Part shown: positions 26,966-36,912 of the stretch, one piece after another
Layout: the number at the start of each line of letters is the position of its first letter
Numbering within the stretch: position 1 is the stretch's first letter
Position numbers and translations under genes: made by a program
Assembly (NCBI GenBank): GCA_900112995.1
Contig: FONU01000005.1
Span: 93,585-157,584, forward strand
Direction: 5' to 3'
Source of the DNA: [Lactobacillus] rogosae
GTDB taxonomy: Bacteria; Bacillota; Clostridia; Lachnospirales; Lachnospiraceae
Length of the DNA stretch: 64,000 bases
Notes under the pieces: generated by a model
Databases searched by the model: none
What the model saw: only the letters and a program-made list of their open reading frames with translations
What the model was told of the DNA's origin: nothing

Positions 26966-28918
26966 TTATTCAAAGCCATTAGCTTCTTTAATTCTGTCAA
27001 GCTTTTCCATCCATGCAGCAGGACTTGCATCACTTGGCATTCTTAAATCTCCTCTTGGAGATACTGCAACCGAACCGACCTTTGGTCCGTCTGGCAGGCA
27101 GGAACGCTTGAACTGCTGTGCAAAAAATCTCCAGATAAATGTTCTTAACCATTTGTATATTACAGCAGGGCTATAATCATTTGCAAATGCAATATTAGCT
27201 ATTCTGAATAACTTTTCTGGTCCGACTCCAAACCTTAACATATGATACATAAAAAAATCGTGAAGTTCGTATGGACCTACAAGGTCTTCCGTCTTCTGAT
27301 GTATTGTTCCATCTTCATTAGGTGGAAGAAGCTCTGGACTTACAGGTGTATCTAATACGTCAATAAGCACCTCTGATAATTCTTTATTAGCACAGGTATC
27401 AGCATAATATCTTACAAGATGTCTTACAAGTGTCTTTGGAACAGAAGCATTAACTCCATACATTGACATATGGTCGCCGTTGTAAGTTGCCCAGCCTAAT
27501 GCAAGCTCTGACATATCACCTGTTCCTATTACCATTCCGTTAGTCTGGTTGGCAATATCCATAAGAATCTGTGTTCTCTCTCTTGCCTGTCCATTCTCAT
27601 ATGTTACATTATGAACATCTTCATTATGTCCGATATCTTCAAAATGCTGTCTTACAGACTTCTTTATATTAATCTCTCTTAATGTACAGCCAAGCTTTTC
27701 TGTCATCTTAACTGCATTATTATATGTTCTGTCAGTTGTTCCAAAGCAAGGCATCGTAATACAGTTAATGCCATTTCTGTCAAGATTAAGAATATCAAAT
27801 GCCCTTACAGTTACAAGAAGTGCAAGTGTTGAATCAAGTCCCCCTGATATTCCTATAACTGCACTCTTACAGTTAGTATGCTCTAACCTTTTTTTTAGTC
27901 CATATGTCTGTATGTCAAGTATTTCCTCACATCTTGCATCTCTTTCCTTCTTATCATCTGGAACAAATGGTGCTTTATCAAAATATCTTTTTAATTCCAA
28001 AGTACGTTTTTTTAATTCAGGGCAGGTAACATATTTATATGCTTCCTTCATATTTTCATCTACATTCACATCAAATGTAGACATTCTTCTTCTTTCCGAA
28101 CATATTCTGTCAACATCAATATCCGCATACACTGCTTCATTGGTGAACTTCTTAGCCTCTGCAAGCACTGTGCCATTCTCGCATATTAGATTATGTGCAC
28201 CGAATACTATATCCTGTGTCGACTCTCCATCACCTGCTGTTGAATAAATGTATCCGCATACAAGTCTTGCCGACTGTCCTTTAACAAGCTCCCTTCTGTA
28301 AGCTGACTTTCCTATAGTCTCATTGCTTGCAGAAAGATTGACAATAATTGTCGCTCCGTTAAGTGCGTGTCTTATGCTTGGTGGTGCTGGTGTCCACAAA
28401 TCTTCACATATCTCAATTGCAAGTTTAACTTTATTACTGCTTCCAAACTGACATATCAGGCTTCCACCAAAATCAACATCTTCTCCATCTATATTAACAG
28501 ACACATTGCCCTTAAAGCCTTCTTTAAATTGTCTTCTCTCGTAGAATTCCGCATAATTAGGTATATTCATCTTAGGCACAAGTCCAATAATATGTCCATT
28601 CATAAGCACTGCCGCCACATTATAAAGCTTTCCCATATACATATATGGAAGTCCGACAACAACAGCCATTCCTTCATACTGTCCGGTATATTTCTTTAAA
28701 TCAATCAATGAATTATATGCTTCATCTATCAATGTATCCTGTAAGAACAAATCATTGCAAGTATATCCTGTAATACACAATTCAGGAAAGCCTACAATTG
28801 CAGCTTTATTATCATATGCTTTAGTGATAAGTTCTTTAATCTGCTCTGTATTATAACGGCAATCTGCAACCTTTATCTTGGGTGTCATTGCCGCAGCTCT
28901 TATATATCCATCCTTCAC
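26966..28918 (-). CDS. nadE: Glutamine-dependent NAD(+) synthetase
   Basis: Final step of NAD synthesis: amidation of nicotinic acid adenine dinucleotide with glutamine as nitrogen donor. The 650 residues contain an N-terminal nitrilase-fold amidase with glutamate in GFPELCITGYTCNDL and the nucleophile cysteine in LAIEICEDLWTP, then the synthetase domain with PP-loop GISGGLDSTLAL (about 352-363) and GTGDMSELALGWATYNGDHM. The start is a GTG at 28918, with GGGAG 10 bases upstream. It stands alone, followed by the foldase gene 52 bases on. Confidence 0.95.
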   Translation of the reverse strand: MKDGYIRAAAMTPKIKVADCRYNTEQIKELITKAYDNKAAIVGFPELCITGYTCNDLFLQDTLIDEAYNSLIDLKKYTGQYEGMAVVVGLPYMYMGKLYNVAAVLMNGHIIGLVPKMNIPNYAEFYERRQFKEGFKGNVSVNIDGEDVDFGGSLICQFGSSNKVKLAIEICEDLWTPAPPSIRHALNGATIIVNLSASNETIGKSAYRRELVKGQSARLVCGYIYSTAGDGESTQDIVFGAHNLICENGTVLAEAKKFTNEAVYADIDVDRICSERRRMSTFDVNVDENMKEAYKYVTCPELKKRTLELKRYFDKAPFVPDDKKERDARCEEILDIQTYGLKKRLEHTNCKSAVIGISGGLDSTLALLVTVRAFDILNLDRNGINCITMPCFGTTDRTYNNAVKMTEKLGCTLREINIKKSVRQHFEDIGHNEDVHNVTYENGQARERTQILMDIANQTNGMVIGTGDMSELALGWATYNGDHMSMYGVNASVPKTLVRHLVRYYADTCANKELSEVLIDVLDTPVSPELLPPNEDGTIHQKTEDLVGPYELHDFFMYHMLRFGVGPEKLFRIANIAFANDYSPAVIYKWLRTFIWRFFAQQFKRSCLPDGPKVGSVAVSPRGDLRMPSDASPAAWMEKLDRIKEANGFE

Positions 28919-28982
28919 TGGTATAATTCTCCCTTATACAATTTTTAATTAGTATATCAAAACTAACAACTATTTACAACGC

Positions 28983-29038
28983 AAAAAAGTCCAGAGACCG
29001 ACATTTATAATGCTGATTACACGTCTGCTGGACTTTTT
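28983..29038 (-). terminator. Terminator of the lipoprotein gene
   Basis: AAAAAGTCCAG pairs with CTGGACTTTTT with further AGAC/GTCT pairing inside. The minus strand ends in TTTTTT, 14 bases past the stop. Confidence 0.88.
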
Positions 29039-29051
29039 GACACCGTATTTA

Positions 29052-29327
29052 TTATTCGTGGAATGCTGATGAAATCTCTGTTGCAATTTCCTTCATTCCA
29101 TTTTCTGCTGTTGACATCATCTCTTTTGCACCAGTTGCCGCTTCTGTCATCATCTCTTTTGCTCCTGTGGCTGCTTCTGTCATAAGATTTTCTACTGTAC
29201 TCTTGTTATTATTTCCTGAACCAGAATTACTCCCGCTTTCAGAGTCATTCTTTGCTCCACAGCCAACAAGAACTGCCATAACTGTAACCATCATAGCTCC
29301 GATAATGAACCATTTTAACTTAGACAT
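29052..29327 (-). CDS. Small repeat-containing lipoprotein
   Basis: A 91-residue exported lipoprotein. The signal peptide MSKLKWFIIGAMMVTVMAVL ends in the lipobox LVGC. A low-complexity linker (SESGSNSGSGNNN) follows, then an amphipathic region with MTEAATGAKEM twice and degenerate copies after it. The two perfect units come from a 33-bp DNA repeat (29116-29181). The start at 29327 has GGAGG 4 bases before. No enzymatic motif is seen. It lies downstream of ribU, with a separate terminator on each side. Confidence 0.85.
   Translation of the reverse strand: MSKLKWFIIGAMMVTVMAVLVGCGAKNDSESGSNSGSGNNNKSTVENLMTEAATGAKEMMTEAATGAKEMMSTAENGMKEIATEISSAFHE
29116..29181. repeat. 33-bp tandem repeat inside the lipoprotein gene
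   Basis: Two in-frame 33-base units (29116-29148, 29149-29181) that differ at a few positions and encode the 11-residue unit MTEAATGAKEM. Confidence 0.9.
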
Positions 29328-29379
29328 AAATCCTCCATTCTTATGCCTGCCGCATAATATTATATTTATGAAATAAACC

Positions 29380-29440
29380 AATATAAGCGTATACAGCCAT
29401 TGATAATGGTATCATTAATAATGGTATATACGCTTATATT
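29380..29440 (-). terminator. Terminator of ribU
   Basis: AATATAAGCGTATA pairs perfectly with TATACGCTTATATT, loop of 33 bases with short ATAATGG repeats. The minus strand continues GGTTTATTT. It is 41 bases past the stop. Confidence 0.72.
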
Positions 29441-29480
29441 CATATAATATTATGTCCCTGTTAAAATCTATTATTCATCA

Positions 29481-30209
29481 TCAGGCTTTTAACTGATGAC
29501 TTAAATACTTGTATAACACAACTGTTATAACGCCGTCAATAACAGCTTTAATCACATTAAATGGTGCAACCGCCAATGCGACAAATGAGAATACATCTTT
29601 AATTGAAGCATTAACCTTTGTTCCCATAGCAATCAATGTATCCATAGGAAGACCGTAAAGTTCTGAATACTTAGGAAGCAGATACCACGCATTAAGTGCC
29701 ATACCAGCTATTACAAGTATTATTCCACCTATTGCAAGTGATACTACAGCCATCTTTCTTGTCTTTTTAATGTGATAAATTATAGAAGCCGGCACAACAT
29801 ACATACAGCCAAGTATGAAGTTAGCAAAATCGCCAACAAATGCTGTTGTAGTTCCTTTCATACAGAAATGAAGTATTACCTTAACTGCTTCTATAACGAC
29901 TCCTGCACAAGGTCCAAGCATAAATGAACCTATAAGCACAGGCACTTCGCTGAAATCAATCTTATAAAAGCCCGGAGCTATAATTGGAATAGGAAAATCA
30001 AAGTACATAAGAATAACCGCTATTGCTGACAGCATAGCCATAATAACTGTTTTATTAACTTTCGTATTCTTTGAAGCGAATTTAACTCCGTTTCTTTTCT
30101 CAATAAGCACTTCACTTGCCCTTGCAATCACAAATACTATAACCATAAGAAGAAGTGATATACCTACAAATTCAATATTCTTACGAATGACATCTAGTAA
30201 GTTACTCAT
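29481..30209 (-). CDS. ribU: ECF riboflavin transporter S component RibU
   Basis: Integral membrane protein of 242 residues that binds riboflavin for import by the ECF module. The core contains the RibU signature FYKIDFSEVPVLIGSFMLGP (about 82-101) and the KVILHFCMKGTTTAFVGDFAN block. An additional N-terminal helix (VGISLLLMVIVFVIARASEV) precedes the usual six. It shares no FMN riboswitch: only 44 bases separate it from the PAS gene upstream, so it is probably transcribed together with that gene. GGAG precedes the ATG. Confidence 0.88.
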   Translation of the reverse strand: MSNLLDVIRKNIEFVGISLLLMVIVFVIARASEVLIEKRNGVKFASKNTKVNKTVIMAMLSAIAVILMYFDFPIPIIAPGFYKIDFSEVPVLIGSFMLGPCAGVVIEAVKVILHFCMKGTTTAFVGDFANFILGCMYVVPASIIYHIKKTRKMAVVSLAIGGIILVIAGMALNAWYLLPKYSELYGLPMDTLIAMGTKVNASIKDVFSFVALAVAPFNVIKAVIDGVITVVLYKYLSHQLKA

Positions 30210-30253
30210 TATTGTTCTCCACTCTTAAATAATATTTATACATATACCAACAG

Positions 30254-30607
30254 TTATTTAAGATCTGAAATATTACCTACACTTACACGTAATACTCTGT
30301 GTCCTTCAAGAAGCTTATTCTCTATTCTTATGAATACAACAACTCTTATCTTCTTACCTGTCTTAGTCTGAAAATAATGCTCATAGCAGGCATATCTCTG
30401 ATCAATAAATGTCTCTCGAAGCTCTGTTATTATGCCCTCATAATCAATATCCGGCACAATATCTTTGAACACAAGACCATTTTTCATATCTTCTTCTGTG
30501 TAGCCAAGCATTTTAACAAAGCCTTCATCAATCTCAATTATCTTGCCACTTCTCATCTCCATAGCAAAACGTGTAAATGGGAGTTTTCTCATTAAATTAT
30601 CTGCCAT
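30254..30607 (-). CDS. Single PAS-domain protein
   Basis: A free-standing PAS domain of 117 residues. MRSGKIIEIDEGFVKMLGYT is the PAS-core start, followed by FKDIVPDIDYEGII, and ends with a C-terminal beta strand (RVLRVSVGNISDLK). There is no effector domain, and the flavin-binding LOV cysteine motif is missing. It is likely a small cytoplasmic sensor or interaction module. GGAGG lies upstream. ribU starts 44 bases downstream, so the pair is a likely unit. Confidence 0.8.
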   Translation of the reverse strand: MADNLMRKLPFTRFAMEMRSGKIIEIDEGFVKMLGYTEEDMKNGLVFKDIVPDIDYEGIITELRETFIDQRYACYEHYFQTKTGKKIRVVVFIRIENKLLEGHRVLRVSVGNISDLK

Positions 30608-30656
30608 AACTTTTGTCCTCCATAATTATATATTCTGGTCTATTGCTTTTATGCAC

Positions 30657-30694
30657 TTCCCGCTGGATACTGCATTAATCTTTCCCAGCAGGAA
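30657..30694 (-). other. Hairpin between valS and the PAS gene
   Basis: TTCCTGCTGG pairs with CCAGCGGGAA with one G-U. No U-run follows, so it is a structured spacer and not a classical terminator. Confidence 0.45.
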
Positions 30695-30717
30695 ACACAT
30701 ATAACTTTAACTATTGG

Positions 30718-33369
30718 CTACTTAGAAAGTGTTGCAAGTCTTTCTTCAACCTGTGCAAGCATATTAGAATATTTCTCTAATTTAGCTTTTTCTTCATCTA
30801 TCTTAGCCTGTGGTGCTTTAGATGTGAACTTCTCATTATTAAGCATACCATTGCAACGGCTGATTTCCTTATGAAGCTTATCTTCTTCTTTCTTTAATCT
30901 CTCGATTTCCTTATCAATATCAACAAGCTCTGCAAATGGAATATAGATAACTGCATCTGGAATAACTGTTGATACTGCATCTTCTGGAATACCAGACTTA
31001 TCAGACTGGATTACAACTTCACTCGCATAACCTAATGTCGCAAAGAATACTTTACCATTAGCGAATATATTTCTAACATTCTCATTCTCTGAAACAATAT
31101 ATACAAGTGCTTTACGACTTGGTGCAACATTCATTTCAGCTCTTAAATTTCTTATATTGCGGACTGCTGTCTTAATTGTTTCGATGGCATTTTCATCTTG
31201 TGAATAGTTATTATCTTCTGTGTATACAGGCCATGAACTTATCATAATAGACTCTTCCTCATCCTGAATATTACAGAATATTTCTTCAGTAATAAATGGC
31301 ATATATGGATGAAGAAGCTTAAGTGCATCTATAAGAACCTTCTTTAATGTCCATATAGCTGCTGTCTTAGTTGTATCCTCGTCATTGTAAAGACGTGGTT
31401 TAACCATCTCTATATACCAGTCACAGAATTCTTCCCAGATAAAGTCGTTAAGCTTGGCAACTGCTATACCAAGGTCGTACTTTTCCATATTATCTGTAAC
31501 TTCTTTAATAAGTGAATTCATCTTTGATAATATCCACTTATCAGCCGCTGTAAGATTAGCCGGCTTCTCATCTGTAGCCTTTATCTTGTTATCCGGGTCA
31601 TTCATCATTATGAATCTTGAAGCATTCCATACCTTATTAGCAAAGTTACGGCTTGCCTCAACTCTTTCCCAGTAGAAACGCATATCATTACCAGGTGCAT
31701 TACCCGTGATAAGTGTATATCTTAAAGCATCTGCACCGTACTTATCAATAACTTCAAGTGGGTCTATACCATTTCCAAGTGACTTACTCATCTTACGTCC
31801 CTGTGAATCTCTTACAAGTCCGTGGAATAATACCTTGCCAAATGGCTTCTTACCCATCTGCTCATATCCTGAGAATATCATTCTGATAACCCAGAAGAAT
31901 ATAATATCATATCCTGTTACAAGTACATCTGTAGGATAGAAGTAATCAAGCTCAGGTGTATTATCCGGCCAGCCAAGTGTTGAGAAAGGCCAGAGTGCTG
32001 ATGAAAACCAAGTATCAAGTGTATCTGGATCCTGTTCCATATTAGAGCTTTTACACTTAGGACATGTACATACCTTATCCTTAGATACTACCATCTCACC
32101 ACAATCCTTACAGTAGTAAGCAGGTATTCTGTGTCCCCACCATAACTGTCTTGATATACACCAGTCTCTTATGTTATCAGTCCAGTTAAAATATGTCTTA
32201 TCCATAGAAGCTGGAACAAGTTCAATATCACCATTCTTAACGCCTTCAACTGCTGGCTTGATAAGCTCATCCATCTTAACGAACCACTGCTGTTTAATCA
32301 TAGGCTCAACTGTTGTCTTACATCTATCGTGTGTACCAACATTATGAACGTGGTCTTCAACCTTAACCAAAAGTCCCTGTGCATCAAGGTCAGCTACCAT
32401 AGCTTTTCTTGCTTCGTATCTGTCCATACCGGCATACTTTCCGCCAAGATTGTTAATTGTAGCATCATCATTAAGTATGTTAATCTCTGGAAGGTTATGT
32501 CTTTTACCAACCTCAAAATCGTTAGGATCGTGAGCCGGAGTAATCTTAACAACACCAGTTCCGAATTCCTTATCAACATAGCTGTCTGCGATAACAGGTA
32601 TCTTTCTATCTGTAAGTGGAAGGTATACTTCCTTTCCAATAAGATCTGTATATCTTTCATCATCCGGATTAACAGCAAGTGCCGAATCACCAAGAAGTGT
32701 CTCTGGACGAGTAGTAGCTATCTCTACATATCTTCCTTCTTCACCAACTACAGGATAATTGATATGCCAGAAATGTCCTGCCTGCTCCTCGTGTTCAACC
32801 TCTGCATCTGATATAGATGTGTTACATACAGGACACCAGTTTACAATTCTTGAGCCCTTGTATATAAGACCTTTTTCATATAACTTGCAGAATACTTCAA
32901 GAACTGCCTTAGAACAGCCATCATCCATTGTAAATCTTTCTCTGTCCCAGTCACAAGACGAACCAATCTTCTTTAACTGGCTTGTGATGGTTCCGCCATA
33001 TTCTTTCTTCCATTCCCATGTTCTTTTAAGAAAGCCTTCTCTTCCAAGCTCGTGCTTGTCAATTCCTTCTTCTTTTAAGGCATTGGTTACCTTTACTTCT
33101 GTCGAAATACTTGCGTGGTCAGTTCCTGGCACCCATAATGCTTCATATCCCTGCATTCTCTTAAAACGAATAATAATATCCTGCATTGTATTATCAAGTG
33201 CGTGACCCATATGCAGCTTTCCTGTAATATTAGGTGGTGGCATTACAATAGTAAATGGTTTCTTATCCCTGTTTACTTCTGCGTGAAAATATTTCTTATC
33301 GAGCCACTTCTGGTACAATCTGTCCTCTATCTCTGAGGGATTGTAGTTCTTTTCCAATTCCTTACTCAT
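30718..33369 (-). CDS. valS: Valyl-tRNA synthetase
   Basis: Class I synthetase charging tRNA-Val. The 883-residue protein has the HIGH signature in [18 protein letters not shown], editing-domain blocks ([20 protein letters not shown]), the KMSKS signature in [14 protein letters not shown] (about 525), a zinc-like [20 protein letters not shown] insert and the C-terminal coiled-coil tRNA arm (about 815-883, [19 protein letters not shown]). AAAGGA precedes the ATG. The 150-base spacer upstream of it lacks a T-box, so its control differs from that of the trp operon. Confidence 0.97.
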   Translation of the reverse strand: MSKELEKNYNPSEIEDRLYQKWLDKKYFHAEVNRDKKPFTIVMPPPNITGKLHMGHALDNTMQDIIIRFKRMQGYEALWVPGTDHASISTEVKVTNALKEEGIDKHELGREGFLKRTWEWKKEYGGTITSQLKKIGSSCDWDRERFTMDDGCSKAVLEVFCKLYEKGLIYKGSRIVNWCPVCNTSISDAEVEHEEQAGHFWHINYPVVGEEGRYVEIATTRPETLLGDSALAVNPDDERYTDLIGKEVYLPLTDRKIPVIADSYVDKEFGTGVVKITPAHDPNDFEVGKRHNLPEINILNDDATINNLGGKYAGMDRYEARKAMVADLDAQGLLVKVEDHVHNVGTHDRCKTTVEPMIKQQWFVKMDELIKPAVEGVKNGDIELVPASMDKTYFNWTDNIRDWCISRQLWWGHRIPAYYCKDCGEMVVSKDKVCTCPKCKSSNMEQDPDTLDTWFSSALWPFSTLGWPDNTPELDYFYPTDVLVTGYDIIFFWVIRMIFSGYEQMGKKPFGKVLFHGLVRDSQGRKMSKSLGNGIDPLEVIDKYGADALRYTLITGNAPGNDMRFYWERVEASRNFANKVWNASRFIMMNDPDNKIKATDEKPANLTAADKWILSKMNSLIKEVTDNMEKYDLGIAVAKLNDFIWEEFCDWYIEMVKPRLYNDEDTTKTAAIWTLKKVLIDALKLLHPYMPFITEEIFCNIQDEEESIMISSWPVYTEDNNYSQDENAIETIKTAVRNIRNLRAEMNVAPSRKALVYIVSENENVRNIFANGKVFFATLGYASEVVIQSDKSGIPEDAVSTVIPDAVIYIPFAELVDIDKEIERLKKEEDKLHKEISRCNGMLNNEKFTSKAPQAKIDEEKAKLEKYSNMLAQVEERLATLSK

Positions 33370-33519
33370 AGTAGTAATCCTTTCTATATCCTAAGAAAAT
33401 AATCTATTTAACCGATATAAATTCCGCCATTAATCAGCATAACATATCTTATTATAGCATAATATATTATTTTCTTATAATCTCAATCTGCTTAATCATA
33501 ATATTACCAGCTAAAAATG

Positions 33520-33864
33520 TCAACACGCCTCTATTTCTTTGATGTTAAATTCACTTCCCTGCAAAAGATATGTATGTGTACTTCCACATTCAGGACATAT
33601 CTTTCCATATTTTACCGTTTCATATTCAGCCTTGCAGTCCTCACAGTAAGTAACTGCATTTATCTTCTCTATAACAAGCTCAGAATTCTTTAATAAATCT
33701 TCCTTCTTTACCGCCCATTTCCAGCAGTCTGTAAGGTATGAGTCTATTACGGTGGATACTTCGCCAAGTTCTAATACAACTTTAGTTATCTCGGATATTT
33801 CATTATTCGCGGCTACTTCTTTTAAATCGTCTATTATGTGAAATACTACGCCTAATTCGTGCAT
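33520..33864 (-). CDS. hypA: Hydrogenase nickel metallochaperone HypA
   Basis: Delivers nickel to [NiFe] enzymes with HypB. The 114-residue protein starts MHELGVVFHI, carrying the nickel-binding M-H-E, and has the zinc site CEDC...CPEC in a ribbon (YCEDCKAEYETVKYGKICPE). The ATG at 33864 is preceded by AAGGAG; an upstream in-frame start adds a hydrophobic segment and loses the essential free MHE N-terminus, so it was rejected. It is the last gene of the hypB-oxidoreductase-hypA unit. No hydrogenase structural gene is in the window. Confidence 0.92.
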   Translation of the reverse strand: MHELGVVFHIIDDLKEVAANNEISEITKVVLELGEVSTVIDSYLTDCWKWAVKKEDLLKNSELVIEKINAVTYCEDCKAEYETVKYGKICPECGSTHTYLLQGSEFNIKEIEAC

Positions 33865-34094
33865 TGAGGTGATTGCTCCTTTCTCTGTGATTTTTCTATC
33901 TATACCATAATACACTATAGGATAGAAATAGAACAACCACAATACAATCGCTGCCAAAAGCCGCAAAGGCTGTACAGCCTGATTATATTGCAGTTGTTCT
34001 TATCTACATAGGAAATTATCCTTATGTCATTATTACTATAGCTTAATATAATTATTACTAATTATCATTATCTGTTATCCAGCTATAAGGTTGT

Positions 34095-36842
34095 TTATTT
34101 CTTCTTAAACTTAATCTTTATAGCCTGCTTAGCTCCATAAGGAAGTATATACTTAAGCTTGTCTTCACTCTTTCTCATTGTACTACATTCTGGTAAATCC
34201 CTGTTAAGGTGTATTGCATCGAATTCACACTTAGTTGTGCATATACCACAGCCAATACATTTGTTAGGGTCTACTACAGAAGCACCACAGCCTAAACATC
34301 TTGCTGTCTCTGCTTTAACCTGTTCTTCTGTAAATGTAAGCTTAGCATCTCTGAATGACTTCTTATGGTCAAATGAATTATCTGTTCCAGGTATCTGTCT
34401 TGAAGAATTATCATAGCTTTCTACCTTGATGTTATTCTTGTCAAGTTCTATGAAATCCCTTCTGTTACGTCCTATTGTAAGTGAGCTGTGTGGCTGTACA
34501 TATCTGTGGATTGATATAGCAGCTTCTTTACCAGCCGCAATTGCATCAATAGCAAATCTTGGTCCTGTGTATACATCTCCACCGATAAATACATCTGGAT
34601 CTGTTGTCTGGTATGTAAGCTTGTCAGCTTTAACTCTTACGCCATCTATCTCAACCTTTGTGCCTTTTAATAAATCGCCCCAGATTGTTGTCTGGCCTAT
34701 ACTTAAGAATACGTGACTGCACTTAACTGTCTTAGTATCATTCTCATCATACTGAGGATTAAATCTTCCATCTGCATCCTTAACTGATGTACATCTCTTA
34801 AGGACAATTCCTGTAACCTTTCCATTTTCTGTAAGGATTTCCTTAGGACCCCAGCCACAGTCAAGCTTAACGCCTTCTTCTACAGCCTCTTCTATTTCTT
34901 CTTCTGAAGCTGGCATATTAGCTCTGTCCTCAAGACAGAACATAGATACATTGTAATCACCAACTCTTGTGCTTGTTCTTGCAACGTCAATAGCAACATT
35001 GCCACCACCGATTACAACAACATCACCTTCAAGTGGGAATTCGTGTGTGCTTCCAGCCTCTTTTAAGAAGTCAACTGCTGACATAACGCCCTTGGCATCT
35101 TCGCCTGCAACTCCTGCTTTTCTTGAACCCTGACAGCCTATTGCTATATAAAATGCTTTATAACCCTGCTTCTTTAATTCATCAATAGTGATGTCCTTAC
35201 CAACTTCAACACCTGTCTTAATGTCAACGCCCATCTGTCGCATAACATCTATCTCAGCCTCAACAACATCTTTTTCAAGCTTAAATGATGGAATACCATA
35301 TACAAGCATACCACCAGCCTTCTTGTTCTTCTCAAATACAGTTGGCTTGTAACCCTTCTGTGCAAGATAGAATGCACACGAAAGTCCGGCAGGACCACCA
35401 CCAATAATAGCAATCTTTTCATCAAAATATCCCTTAGTTGCCGGAACTACAGGTTCTGGTATATAACGTGTATCTGCTTTTAAATCCTGCATTGCAATAA
35501 ACTTCTTAACTTCATCTATTGCAATAGCTTCATCTATTGTTCCTCTTGTACAGGCATCCTCACACCTTCTGTTACATACATGTCCACATACTGCCGGGAA
35601 TGGATTATCCTTCTTTATAAGCGCAAGTGCATCCTTGTATCTTCCCTGAGCTGCCATCTTAAGATAGCCCTGAACCGCTATATGTGCTGGACAGGCTGTC
35701 TTACAAGGTGCTGTACCTGTATCATAACAATTGATACGGTTCTTATCCCTGTAATCTTCTGTCCACATATGTGGTCCCCACTTCTGCTCTGATGGAAGTG
35801 GCATTTTAGGATACTTAATCTCGCTTCCGTCCTTAGTACATAACTTCTGTCCAAGCTTTACAGCTCCTGCCGGACAGTATTCAACACACTTGCCACAGGC
35901 TACACAGTTCTCTTTAGTTACCTTGGCAACATATGCCGAACGTGACATATTAGGTGTGTTAAATAACTGCGATGTTCTAAGTGCATAACAGACATTAACA
36001 TTACAGTTACATATAGCAAATATCTTGTCCTGTCCGTCAATATTAGTAATCTGGTGAACAAAACCATTGTCTTCAGCCTTCTTGAATATCTCAAGTGCTT
36101 CTTCCTTAGTGATATAATGACCGCCCTTGCCTGTTTCAACAACATAATCAGCCATATCACCAACAGCTATACACCAATCCTCTGGATCATCTGCACAGCC
36201 TTCATCATAAGTCTTTCTTGACTTACGGCATGAACATGGGCTTGCTGCATATTTGCCATCATACTTATCAAGCCAGTATGATATCTTCTCTAAAGATATT
36301 GCCTCGTTATTCATATCAATAGCTTTCTCTACCGGAATAACGTGCATACCAATTCCTGCACCCCCTGGTGGCACCATAGGAGTAATCTTTTCCAATGGAA
36401 GACGGCTCATTCTCTCAAAGAAACGTCCCATCTCTGGATGTTCTTCAAGAACTGTGGAATTCATATTAGTAAATTCAGCACTTCCTGGTACGAACATTGG
36501 AAGAACATACTGCTTCTCGTGCTGTGGATTTTCCCAGTTATATTCCAAAAGACCATTAAAAGACATCTGCTCAAGCTGCTTTTCAAGTTCTTTCTCGTCC
36601 ATTCCTGTAATCTGCACCATCTGCTTAAGTGTCTTAGGTTTACGGACACCCATTTTTAATGCTATATTGGCCTGTTCATCTGTACATATTGGTGCAAGTC
36701 CCCAGTATTCCGGACTATCTGCTGTTAATTTCTCAAAGCCAAGCTTAATTGGCACTCTGTCTGTTATCATCTTGCCAAGCTTAAGTATTGGCTCTCTTAC
36801 CGGAAGTTCCGGATGAGGATTTTTAAATTCTTCTTTACCCAT
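34095..36842 (-). CDS. Iron-sulfur/FAD oxidoreductase, GltD-like (915 aa)
   Basis: Large soluble flavoprotein. Order: an N-terminal region (1-300) with helical segments and a Cys cluster (PCSCRKSRKTYDEGC ... DWC; ICNCNVNVC), a 4Fe-4S motif CVACGKCVEYCPAG, the GltD-type cluster domain (CKTACPAHIAVQGYL; CGHVCNRRCEDACTRG), an FAD site IGGGPAGLSCAFYLAQKG, an NAD(P)H site IGGGNVAIDVARTSTRVG, and a C-terminal ferredoxin domain (CLGCGASVVDPNKCIGCG, then ICTTKCEFDAIHL). It resembles the small subunit of glutamate synthase with additional clusters. It lies between hypB (70-base gap) and hypA. Its electron partner is unknown; the context suggests hydrogen or nickel metabolism. Confidence 0.8.
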   Translation of the reverse strand: MGKEEFKNPHPELPVREPILKLGKMITDRVPIKLGFEKLTADSPEYWGLAPICTDEQANIALKMGVRKPKTLKQMVQITGMDEKELEKQLEQMSFNGLLEYNWENPQHEKQYVLPMFVPGSAEFTNMNSTVLEEHPEMGRFFERMSRLPLEKITPMVPPGGAGIGMHVIPVEKAIDMNNEAISLEKISYWLDKYDGKYAASPCSCRKSRKTYDEGCADDPEDWCIAVGDMADYVVETGKGGHYITKEEALEIFKKAEDNGFVHQITNIDGQDKIFAICNCNVNVCYALRTSQLFNTPNMSRSAYVAKVTKENCVACGKCVEYCPAGAVKLGQKLCTKDGSEIKYPKMPLPSEQKWGPHMWTEDYRDKNRINCYDTGTAPCKTACPAHIAVQGYLKMAAQGRYKDALALIKKDNPFPAVCGHVCNRRCEDACTRGTIDEAIAIDEVKKFIAMQDLKADTRYIPEPVVPATKGYFDEKIAIIGGGPAGLSCAFYLAQKGYKPTVFEKNKKAGGMLVYGIPSFKLEKDVVEAEIDVMRQMGVDIKTGVEVGKDITIDELKKQGYKAFYIAIGCQGSRKAGVAGEDAKGVMSAVDFLKEAGSTHEFPLEGDVVVIGGGNVAIDVARTSTRVGDYNVSMFCLEDRANMPASEEEIEEAVEEGVKLDCGWGPKEILTENGKVTGIVLKRCTSVKDADGRFNPQYDENDTKTVKCSHVFLSIGQTTIWGDLLKGTKVEIDGVRVKADKLTYQTTDPDVFIGGDVYTGPRFAIDAIAAGKEAAISIHRYVQPHSSLTIGRNRRDFIELDKNNIKVESYDNSSRQIPGTDNSFDHKKSFRDAKLTFTEEQVKAETARCLGCGASVVDPNKCIGCGICTTKCEFDAIHLNRDLPECSTMRKSEDKLKYILPYGAKQAIKIKFKKK

Positions 36843-36912
36843 AAATTGTCCTTTCCACCTTATAAAGGCTTTTATCTTCGTTGCTCACGTTAAATAATTA
36901 TGCTTACCGTGG

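Noticed and set aside
30210..30253. FMN riboswitch ahead of ribU
   Set aside because: Only 44 bases between ribU and the PAS gene; no aptamer elements seen.
33370..33519. T-box ahead of valS
   Set aside because: No AGGGTGG-type motif or stem I features in the 150-base spacer.
36253..36816. Plus-strand open frame (187 codons) opposite the Fe-S flavoprotein
   Set aside because: Antisense shadow of a well-conserved gene; no promoter or ribosome site.
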